Origin: Aureimonas endophytica
GTDB taxonomy: Bacteria > Pseudomonadota > Alphaproteobacteria > Rhizobiales > Rhizobiaceae
DNA length: 64,000 nt
Assembly (NCBI RefSeq): GCF_014642635.1
Contig: NZ_BMIQ01000001.1
Span: 186,001 to 250,000 of the forward strand
Direction: 5' to 3'
Shown here piece after piece: positions 1-6,667 of this stretch (positions are counted from its first letter, which is position 1; every line of letters starts with the position of its first letter). Position numbers and translations under genes: made by a program. The notes under the pieces are model-generated. The model was not told where the DNA came from. It saw only the letters and a program-made list of their open reading frames with translations, and made no database searches.

Positions 1-166
1 TCTCGCTCATGCCGCCGAAGCGCGACAGCGCCTCCTCCAGCTCGGCGACGTCCGGCCCCATGATGAAGGCGCCGGTGTCGAAGATGCGCTTGAACCGCGC
101 CTCGATCCGATCACGCACGCGATCGCGCTGGGGGCCAAGGTCGATGAAGGCGATCGGCTGCGACAT
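1..166 (-). CDS. DegT/DnrJ/EryC1/StrS-type PLP aminotransferase, N-terminal fragment
   Basis: Only the first 55 codons lie in the window; the gene runs off the left edge. The reverse strand from the ATG at 166 reads MSQPIAFIDLGPQRDR and then FDTGAFIMGPDVAELE. This is the characteristic start of sugar aminotransferases of the DegT/DnrJ/EryC1/StrS family, in which an FIDL-x-x-Q segment is followed by a G-x-F-I-x-G-P-x-V-x-x-L-E segment. Family members transaminate nucleotide-linked keto-sugars for polysaccharide or natural-product synthesis. The PLP lysine and substrate residues lie outside the window, so the substrate cannot be given. It is divergent from the SDR gene at 353. The family call is fairly secure; function beyond that is unknown. 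Confidence 0.75.
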   Translation of the reverse strand, partial: MSQPIAFIDLGPQRDRVRDRIEARFKRIFDTGAFIMGPDVAELEEALSRFGGMSE

Positions 167-352
167 GAGAAGCGGATTCCAGACTGCGTTTTCCGCCCGG
201 CGCGGGACCGGGCGGCGGGATTTATAACGGAACAACGACATTCGCGGCCCTCAAGAATTGTCGCAAGGGGGCCGCCCCCGTGAAACGCCTCGGCTTGACG
301 ATGCGGAACGGGCGGGGCAGCTAGCTTCCCGATTTCGCCAGGGAGGCCGATC

Positions 353-1111
353 ATGACATTCGCCCGCTATCCGAGCCTGAAGGGCGCCGCCATCCTGGTG
401 ACGGGCGGCGCGTCCGGCATCGGCGCGGCGATGGTCCGGGCCTTCGCCGAACAGGGCGCGAAGGTCGGCTTCATCGATCTCGACGCCGCGCGGGGCGATG
501 CCCTGGCCGCAGAACTGGCGAACGAGGCCGAGATCCGCTTCGAGCCTTGCGACCTTCGCGACATCGATGGGCTGAAGACCGCCTTCGCCAGTCTGGAGGC
601 CGCGCATGGACCGGCCTCCGTCCTCGTCAACAACGCGGCGCGGGACGACCGTCATGGTTGGGAGGCGGTGACGCCCGCCTATTGGGACGAGCGGATGGCG
701 ACGAACCTGCGCCATATGTTCTTCGCGATCCAGGCGGTCGCGCCGGGCATGATCGCGGCCGGCAAGGGCTCGATCGTCAATTTCGGCTCGACATCCTGGA
801 TGATGGGCAATGGCGGCATGCCGGCCTATACGACGGCCAAGGCCGCCGTCCACGGCATGACGCGCTCCTTCGCCCGCGATCTCGGCCCCCACAAGATCCG
901 CGTCAACACCGTCGTGCCCGGCTGGGTGATGACCGAGCGCCAGCGCGAGCTCTGGGTGACGCCGGAGCGGCTGGCGGCCATGCTGGAGCGCCAATGCATC
1001 CCGGTCGAGATCGAGCCCGGCGATCTGGCGCGCATGGTCCTGTTCCTCGCCGCCGACGATTCGGCCATGTGCACGGCGAGCGAGTTCATGGTCGAAGCCG
1101 GCTGCGTCTGA
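353..1111 (+). CDS. SDR-family dehydrogenase, D-xylose 1-dehydrogenase-like
   Basis: A 252-residue classical short-chain dehydrogenase. The NAD(P)-binding motif TGGASGIG lies near residue 17, the NNA motif near 92, and the catalytic YTTAK (Tyr and Lys) near residue 160. The YPSLKG start, DDRH, AYWDER and NLRHM segments, as I recall the family, match Caulobacter XylB-type NAD-dependent D-xylose dehydrogenase, which oxidises xylose to xylonolactone in the Weimberg/Dahms routes. No xylonate dehydratase or lactonase is visible nearby, so a related aldose may be the substrate. The ATG is preceded by AGGGAGG at a good distance. The gene stands alone and converges with the GNAT gene. Confidence 0.8.
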   Translation: MTFARYPSLKGAAILVTGGASGIGAAMVRAFAEQGAKVGFIDLDAARGDALAAELANEAEIRFEPCDLRDIDGLKTAFASLEAAHGPASVLVNNAARDDRHGWEAVTPAYWDERMATNLRHMFFAIQAVAPGMIAAGKGSIVNFGSTSWMMGNGGMPAYTTAKAAVHGMTRSFARDLGPHKIRVNTVVPGWVMTERQRELWVTPERLAAMLERQCIPVEIEPGDLARMVLFLAADDSAMCTASEFMVEAGCV

Positions 1112-1115
1112 GCCG

Positions 1116-1616
1116 TCAGCTCAGCCGGCGTCCGGCGCCGATCTCCATCTCGTAAACGACGTGGCGCTCGGCGAAGCCGGCAAGCTCGTAGAGCGCCCGC
1201 ATCGGCGCGTTCGAGGTCGCGGTGCGCCCGACGATGCGGGTGAAGCCTTCGGCCTCGCAATGGGCGAGCACGGCCCGGAGCAGGGCGATCGCCGCCGCCG
1301 GTCCGGCGAGCTTGCCGTCGACATAGAAGCTGCGGAAATCGGCATAGCGGTCGTTGGTGATGAAGTTGCGCCGTTCGGCGACCCAGGCCCAGCCGCAGAC
1401 CGTGCCCTCGGCCTCCACGACGCGCGTCCAGTCGTCGCCGTATCTAACGAGCTTGCCGAGCTTCTTGCGGTAATGGTCGAGATCGGTCACCGCCTCGTCG
1501 GCGAAGGAGCGGACGGCGATCTCCGCCTCGAAGCGCGCCACCGCGTCCACGTCCTCGGCCTTGAACTTGCGGATCGCGAAGCCGCGCTGCCCGTCCGATA
1601 CCGTCCCGTTCGCCAT
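1116..1616 (-). CDS. GNAT-family N-acetyltransferase
   Basis: A 166-residue protein with the GNAT fold. A beta-strand/substrate region (FRSFYVDGKLAG) comes before an acetyl-CoA-binding helix region, and the C-terminal half carries the usual NAPMRALYELAGF segment (N-x-x-x-x-x-x-Y-x-x-x-G-F). I chose the ATG at 1616 because the longer upstream extension reads like non-coding sequence and nothing in it belongs to the fold. The acyl acceptor cannot be inferred. It converges on the SDR gene with only 4 bp between stops and is divergent from the SpeD-like gene at 1714, so it might belong to that locus, but nothing in the sequence proves this. Confidence 0.75.
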   Translation of the reverse strand: MANGTVSDGQRGFAIRKFKAEDVDAVARFEAEIAVRSFADEAVTDLDHYRKKLGKLVRYGDDWTRVVEAEGTVCGWAWVAERRNFITNDRYADFRSFYVDGKLAGPAAAIALLRAVLAHCEAEGFTRIVGRTATSNAPMRALYELAGFAERHVVYEMEIGAGRRLS

Positions 1617-1713
1617 CGCTCGATCCCATTCTTGCCGCTCGCAGCTCGGCGGCCTATAGCATCGGTGGCGGGGAAGGACCCATGGCGCAAGTCCTGCAAA
1701 GCGGTGGAACGAC

Positions 1714-2067
1714 ATGAGAATCCGGCAGGTCCTCGCGGACATGCGCAATTGCGAAAGCCTCATCGACGACGAGGTGAAGCTTCTGGAAGCCGCGATCGCC
1801 GCCGCCAAATCCGTCGGCGCCACCGTGATCGGCGAACATGCGCAGCGCTATGTGCCGCATGGCGTCACGCTGGTCCTGTTCCTCGCCGAAAGCCACATCA
1901 TGCTGACGACCTGGCCGGAATATCGCATGGTGCTGGCCGATATCCTGCTCTGTAGCCCGGACATGGACGAGAACCGGGCGATCGACGAGATCGCGGCGCG
2001 CCTCTGCCCGAACGGCGTGGTCGAGCGCTCCTATGTCACGCGGCAGATCGAGCCGCTTCCGGCGTGA
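1714..2067 (+). CDS. S-adenosylmethionine decarboxylase (SpeD/SpeH) homologue with altered processing residue
   Basis: A 117-residue homologue of the small bacterial pyruvoyl-dependent AdoMet decarboxylases, which self-cleave at Glu-Ser to create a pyruvoyl group and make decarboxylated AdoMet, the aminopropyl donor for polyamines. The segment AESHIMLTTWPEY aligns with the family's SESHLSIHTWPEY. The cleavage Ser (residue 60 here) and the downstream proton-donor Cys (ILLCSPDMD, residue 80) are kept. The histidine five residues after the Ser (His68 in Thermotoga numbering), needed for processing, is Thr, and the Ser55 equivalent is Thr. It may therefore process by a different route, act on a different substrate, or be inactive. 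Its stop overlaps the GTG of the FkbH-like gene by 3 bases, which indicates translational coupling. Confidence 0.75.
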   Translation: MRIRQVLADMRNCESLIDDEVKLLEAAIAAAKSVGATVIGEHAQRYVPHGVTLVLFLAESHIMLTTWPEYRMVLADILLCSPDMDENRAIDEIAARLCPNGVVERSYVTRQIEPLPA

Positions 2068-3770
2068 GAGACGTGCCGCCTTTCTGGCGGTTCCTTCCCG
2101 ATAGCGAAGCCCCCGGCGCGCCGGGTCTGCGGCGGGCCGGCGCCGAAGGACGGGGCGCGCTCGCGCGAGCGCTGCGCGATGCACGCCATCGCTTCGGCGC
2201 GCAGCGGGCCGCCGCGCTGCTGCGGCAGGCGGAGGCGGGCGAGGGCGGTTTCATGCGTCCTCTCAAGGTCCTTCTCGCCAGCGCCTTCCAGCCCCGCGCG
2301 ATCGAGGATGCGCTGCGCCTCGGCTTCGCGATCGAGGGATTTTCGCTCGTCCTTCGCCCCGTGGACGGACTGGCCGCCTTGGAAGCGCTGCTGGGGGAGG
2401 CCGAGCCGCCGGCCCTCGGCGATCTCGATCTCGCGCTCCTGCCGCTCGTCGCGCCGACTGCGGCGGCGATGCGGGCCGCGAGCGACCTTGCCGCGCGCCT
2501 CGCGGCGAAAAGCCTCGCGCCGGTGCTGCTCCTCTTCGTCGGAGCCGAGGGCGAGGCGCCGCCGCTGGACGATCCGCCGCCCGGCGTGACGGTCCTCACC
2601 GTCGCGGTGCCTGGTCCCGCCACCGACGATCGCTTCGCGCGGACCTTCGGCCTGCTGCCGAGCGCGGCGGCGGCCGACCGGCTGGCCGATGCCGCCGCCG
2701 CCGAGGCGGCCCGGCTACGGGGCATGGCACCGAAGCTTCTCGTCACCGATCTCGACGGCACGCTCTGGGCCGGCACGCTCGGCGAGGACGGCGCCGGTGC
2801 GTTGCGGCTGCATCGCCCCTATGCGGCGGCGCTGCGGCGATTGTCGGATCGCGGCATTGTCCTCGCCATCGCCAGCCGCAACGATCCGCGCGATCTCGAC
2901 GCGAGCTTCGCCGCCCATCCCGATTGGCCGCTCGGCACGCGCGATTTCGCGGCGACGGCGCTCGGCTGGGACGACAAGGAGGTGCTCGTCGCCGAGGCGC
3001 TGCGCCGCCTTGGCCTCGCCGCCGAGCACATGGTCTTCGTCGACGACGATGCCGTGAACTGCGCCCGTGTCGCTTCGCGCTTCCCGGACGCGGATATCCG
3101 CCATTTCGACGCGGCGTCGATGGAGGATTTCGCGGCCGCCCTCGCCGACGATCCCCGTCTGGCCGGAGCGGTGCCGAGCGGCGGCCACGAGCGCGCCGAC
3201 CATTATCGCCGCCGCGCGGCGGTGGAGGCCTTGCGGGCCGAGACGCCGGATGTCGGGGATTTCCTGAAGCGGCTGGACAGCAGGCTGACGCTCGAACCGC
3301 TCGGCCCCGCCCTCGTGCCGCGCGCCGCCGAACTCGGCGCCCGCGTCAACCAGTTCCTGCTGACGGGTTTCCGGCCGAACGCGCCGGACCTCTCGCGGCG
3401 CGCCTCGCCCTTCGATTTCATGGTCCGCCTCGACGACGTGTTCGGCGCGCATGGGCTGGTCGGCCTCGTGCTCGCGGCGCGGGACGGCGATCGCGTCCGG
3501 CTCGACAATCTCTTCCTGAGCTGCCGCGCCCTCGGGCGCGGGGTCGAGGACGCGATGCTCAGGGCGCTGGGCGATCTCGCGCGGCAGGCGGGGGCCGCGG
3601 CGATCGCGGTTCGGCTGGACGATCTGCCGCGCAACGAACCGGCGCGCCGCTGGTTTTCACGCTATGGCGATTGGGCGCGGCGCGAAAAGGATTCTATGCT
3701 GCTCGACACGGATCGGTTGATCGATCCGCAGGACCTGACGGTGCGATGGAACAGAGCGACGACCTTCTGA
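2064..3770 (+). CDS. FkbH-like HAD-IIIC phosphatase / acyltransferase-like fusion protein
   Basis: A 568-residue FkbH-type protein. An N-terminal alpha/beta region (about 64-215) precedes a HAD domain with DLDGTLW (229-235, nucleophile Asp), ASRN (270-273), Lys305 and VFVDDDAVN (324-332). A C-terminal GNAT-like domain spans roughly 410-560. Characterised FkbH proteins dephosphorylate 1,3-bisphosphoglycerate and load a glyceryl group onto a carrier protein; others make acyl-ACP starters. The ACP gene directly after it fits that chemistry. The start is GTG at 2064, overlapping the previous stop. An internal ATG at 2253 (residue 64) would remove a low-complexity, Arg/Ala-rich leader and is a real alternative. 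The cargo is not predictable: fourth-motif residues read DDDAVN rather than the commoner DDNPxE form. Confidence 0.82.
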   Translation: MRDVPPFWRFLPDSEAPGAPGLRRAGAEGRGALARALRDARHRFGAQRAAALLRQAEAGEGGFMRPLKVLLASAFQPRAIEDALRLGFAIEGFSLVLRPVDGLAALEALLGEAEPPALGDLDLALLPLVAPTAAAMRAASDLAARLAAKSLAPVLLLFVGAEGEAPPLDDPPPGVTVLTVAVPGPATDDRFARTFGLLPSAAAADRLADAAAAEAARLRGMAPKLLVTDLDGTLWAGTLGEDGAGALRLHRPYAAALRRLSDRGIVLAIASRNDPRDLDASFAAHPDWPLGTRDFAATALGWDDKEVLVAEALRRLGLAAEHMVFVDDDAVNCARVASRFPDADIRHFDAASMEDFAAALADDPRLAGAVPSGGHERADHYRRRAAVEALRAETPDVGDFLKRLDSRLTLEPLGPALVPRAAELGARVNQFLLTGFRPNAPDLSRRASPFDFMVRLDDVFGAHGLVGLVLAARDGDRVRLDNLFLSCRALGRGVEDAMLRALGDLARQAGAAAIAVRLDDLPRNEPARRWFSRYGDWARREKDSMLLDTDRLIDPQDLTVRWNRATTF

Positions 3771-4045
3771 TCGGCGGCTGCGACGCCGACGAATCCTCGG
3801 CCGCCGACGGCCTGAACGAAAGGGTCGTCGCGATCGTCGCCGAGGTGCTGGGGCGCCCGCGCGGCGAGTTCGGGCTGGAGACGCGGGCCGCCGATGTCGA
3901 GGGCTGGGACAGTTTCGCCCATGTGCGGATCGTGCTCGCCATCGACAGCGCCTTCCGCGTCAAGCTCTCGATGGAAGCCATCGAGAAGGCCGACGGCATC
4001 GCCGGCCTTGTCGAGGCGGTCGAGGAGGCCTGCGCGACCCGTTGA
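3746..4045 (+). CDS. Acyl carrier protein-like phosphopantetheine carrier
   Basis: A 99-residue acidic carrier protein. The sequence WDSFAHVRIV at residues 54-63 is the phosphopantetheine attachment motif, with Ser56 as the probable modified residue after Asp55, followed by the typical helix III and C-terminal amphipathic helix. About 20 extra residues precede the four-helix core. The ATG at 3746 lies inside the end of the FkbH-like gene (25-bp overlap in another frame), so the two are almost certainly co-translated and the ACP is the natural partner of the HAD domain. It is not the fatty-acid AcpP, whose usual neighbours (fabD, fabG, fabF) are missing. The stop lies 4 bp from the convergent BpsA-like gene. 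Confidence 0.85.
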   Translation: MEQSDDLLIGGCDADESSAADGLNERVVAIVAEVLGRPRGEFGLETRAADVEGWDSFAHVRIVLAIDSAFRVKLSMEAIEKADGIAGLVEAVEEACATR

Positions 4046-4049
4046 CCCC

Positions 4050-5243
4050 TCAGCGGCGGACGAGACCCTCGCGCCGGAACCGCGTCTCGCCGCAGGCGGG
4101 ACAGCCGGCCGCCTTCAAGCGCTCGATCGTCGCGAAACTCTCGCCATGGCCGACGACCACGGCCGTGCCGCAGTTCTGGCAGCGATAGCGCCGCAGCTTC
4201 GGCCGCACTTCGCCCGTATAGATCGGCGCGGCGAAGCGCTCCGCCTCAACGGCATCCGGCACCTCGTCCGTCGTGCGCAGCTCCAGCAATTGCCCCGTCG
4301 AGCCGAGGATCGAGGCGCCGGCATAGCGGTTGAACGACGGGCGGATGCGCGAGGCGGCGAGGCCGAGCGCGGCGAGCTCACGGAGACACGCCAGCTGGTC
4401 GCCGGGGGCGAGATCGCCATAGGACAGGAAGACCGGCAGCCCGGTCTCGCGCCGCAACGCCTCCAACCCGCGCCGCAGGAACAGCGCCATGCCGGGCAGC
4501 GTATAGGGCGGGTCGGTTTCGAGGACGTCGAACCCGCCATGGAAGCCGGCGGGCAGGGGATCGCGCAGGTCCTGAGGCACGATCTCGACCGGCGCCCCGA
4601 TGCGCTCGGCCGCTTCGCGCAATTGCCGGCAGCGGGACGGATCGAGTTCGAAGACCGTGATCCGGCGCGGCCCGCCGATGCCGAGCGCCCGCGCGACGAG
4701 CGGAATGGCGACCGACATCGAATCGTCGTCGCCCATGATGGCGATGTGCCGACCTTCGACGGCGCCCGCCTCGTGCATGGCGAGCGCCCGGCGCAGCGCC
4801 GTTTCCGGTGTGCAGGGTGCCTGATCGAGCGTCACGTCGACCGGCGGTCCCGCCGTAACCTGTTCTTCCATCGCGCCGAGCACGGCGTGCAGCGCCTCCG
4901 GCAGGTCCGGGCCGGCGGCGACCGGGGCGACGGGTCTTGGCTGGGCCGAGCCTTCGAGGCCGAGCGTTTCGGCGCAGAAGGCGCGCCCGGCCTCGGTGAG
5001 CCGCACGCCGCCGCCGCGTTCGAAGAGCGCCGCATTCTCGAGTTCCCGCCGCACCGCGCCGGCGACCGGCAGCGGCAGGCGCGCCTGCCGGGCGAGGTCG
5101 CGCAACGGCAGCGGCCCGTCGCGAAAGACGATCCTCAGGACCTGCGCCACGCCTTCCGGCCCCTCGCGCAGCGCCGTCGCTTCGGCGATGCGCGCCGTCA
5201 GGGTCGAGTCGGGAGAATGGGAAGAAGGGGCGGGCGTCACCAT
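4050..5243 (-). CDS. Bis-aminopropyl spermidine synthase (BpsA)-family aminopropyltransferase with zinc ribbon
   Basis: A 397-residue protein of the BpsA (DUF43) family, whose archaeal members add aminopropyl groups from decarboxylated AdoMet to the central nitrogen of spermidine. Residues 20-95 resemble a winged helix. The Rossmann-like core has the family's GDDD motif at 171-174 followed by SMSVA, the nucleotide-binding FELDP segment, and TDPPYTLPG at 243-251. The C-terminus adds a Cys4 zinc ribbon (CQNC at 355-358, CPAC at 381-384). A spermidine or putrescine aminopropyltransferase role fits the SpeD homologue convergently encoded beside it, but methyl transfer is possible. An upstream in-frame GTG at 5267 would add 8 residues; the ATG at 5243 is preferred. 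No other polyamine gene is in view. Confidence 0.75.
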   Translation of the reverse strand: MVTPAPSSHSPDSTLTARIAEATALREGPEGVAQVLRIVFRDGPLPLRDLARQARLPLPVAGAVRRELENAALFERGGGVRLTEAGRAFCAETLGLEGSAQPRPVAPVAAGPDLPEALHAVLGAMEEQVTAGPPVDVTLDQAPCTPETALRRALAMHEAGAVEGRHIAIMGDDDSMSVAIPLVARALGIGGPRRITVFELDPSRCRQLREAAERIGAPVEIVPQDLRDPLPAGFHGGFDVLETDPPYTLPGMALFLRRGLEALRRETGLPVFLSYGDLAPGDQLACLRELAALGLAASRIRPSFNRYAGASILGSTGQLLELRTTDEVPDAVEAERFAAPIYTGEVRPKLRRYRCQNCGTAVVVGHGESFATIERLKAAGCPACGETRFRREGLVRR

Positions 5244-5419
5244 GGCCGCATCTAGCCCATCCGCCACCGCCGATCCATCGCAGAAGGCCTCTGGAGACGG
5301 GGAGGTGTTACAATGGGTTACAACATGACCAAGAGTTCACGCGGCGCGCCATTGTGACGTCTCGCGCCGGTGCGATCTATCACCGAAGCTTGATTCGTCC
5401 CTCGTCCGGTCCCTTGCCC

Positions 5420-6667
5420 ATGCGTCCCATCGCCCTCTTCCTCGTCTGCGCTCTCGCCGCCGGCGCCTATATCGAGCGCGACGTCTGGCTGCCTTATGCG
5501 CCGAGCGTCGTCGCGAACGCGCTCGGTCCGGCGAAGTCGGAGGCGAGCGTCGCGCCGGCCGAGAAGGGTGGCGGCAAGCATGGCGTCGGTGGCGGTGGCG
5601 GTGGGGGCGGCGGGTCGCGCAGCGTCGCCGTCACGACGGCGCCGGCCGAGGAGGGCAGTTTGCCGATCACCCGCCGGACGATCGGCTATATCCGGCCGCT
5701 CGCCTCCACCGAGCTCGCCGTCGAGACCAACGGCATCCTGCGGGAGATCGACGCCAAGGACGGAGCGCTGGTGAAGGCCGGCGATCTCATCGCCCGGTTG
5801 GACGATCGCGCCGCCAACGCGAATGTCGCGAAGGACCGCGCCGCGCTCGCCCGCGATCAGGCGACGCTCGACAATGCCCGGTCCAATCTCGACCGCATCA
5901 CCCGCCTCGTGAAGAGCGGCGCGACCTCGCCGCAGGCGGGCGACGACGCGCAGGCGACGGTGAAGAGCGCGGAGGCGACGGTGGGCGTCGACGAGGCGCA
6001 GCTCGAAGCCGATCAGGTGACCCTGTCGAAGACCGAGATCCGCGCGCCCTTCGACGGGCGGCTCGGCGCCTTCACCCTCTCGGTCGGCGCGCTGGTGCAG
6101 CCGGGCACGTCGATCGTCGGCATCGCGCAGGTCGCCCCGGTCTATGCCGAATTCGCCCTGCCGGACACGGATCTCGCGACGGTGCGAAAGGCCATGGCGG
6201 ACAAGACGCTGAGCGTCGAGGTCCGGCCGTCTTTGGCGCCGCCCGGCACGCCGGCCGAGACCGGGCCGATCGTCTTCATCGACAACAAGATCGTCGAGGC
6301 CTCCGCCAGCGTGACGCTGCGCGCCCTTCTCGACAACAAGGATCAGGCGCTCTGGTCGGGCCAGTCGATCGACGTGACGATCGCGGCGGGCGAGCAGAAC
6401 GACATCGTCGTCGTGCCGGGGGTCGCCGTCCAGCCGCGCGAGAAGGGCTCGGTCGCCTATGTCGTCGGGCCGGACAACAAGATCGAGGTGCGGCAGGTCG
6501 AGGTGGCGCTGCGCGCCGGCGACAAGGCGGGCATCGCCAACGGCCTGAAGGCGGGCGAGCGCGTCGTCACCGAGGGCCAGGTCGATCTCGTCGCCGGCAC
6601 GCCGGTGCGCGAAACGGCGCCGGCCGACCGCCAGTCGGCCGATGCCAGCGCGGATACAGCGCGATGA
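5420..6667 (+). CDS. RND efflux periplasmic adaptor (membrane fusion protein)
   Basis: A 415-residue HlyD/AcrA-type adaptor. Residues 1-16 form the membrane anchor or signal. They are followed by a linker with nine consecutive glycines near residue 53-61, a lipoyl domain (ELAVETNGILREI and later RAPFDGRLG), a coiled-coil hairpin of about 60 residues rich in Ala, Asp and Gln between the two lipoyl halves, a beta-barrel domain and a membrane-proximal domain. It would bridge the inner-membrane pump to a TolC-type channel; a TolC gene lies at 31315. An in-frame ATG at 5354 has no matching protein signal before the MRPIALFLV hydrophobic start, so 5420 is used. Its stop overlaps the pump start as ATGA, so the two form an operon. 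Confidence 0.9.
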   Translation: MRPIALFLVCALAAGAYIERDVWLPYAPSVVANALGPAKSEASVAPAEKGGGKHGVGGGGGGGGGSRSVAVTTAPAEEGSLPITRRTIGYIRPLASTELAVETNGILREIDAKDGALVKAGDLIARLDDRAANANVAKDRAALARDQATLDNARSNLDRITRLVKSGATSPQAGDDAQATVKSAEATVGVDEAQLEADQVTLSKTEIRAPFDGRLGAFTLSVGALVQPGTSIVGIAQVAPVYAEFALPDTDLATVRKAMADKTLSVEVRPSLAPPGTPAETGPIVFIDNKIVEASASVTLRALLDNKDQALWSGQSIDVTIAAGEQNDIVVVPGVAVQPREKGSVAYVVGPDNKIEVRQVEVALRAGDKAGIANGLKAGERVVTEGQVDLVAGTPVRETAPADRQSADASADTAR

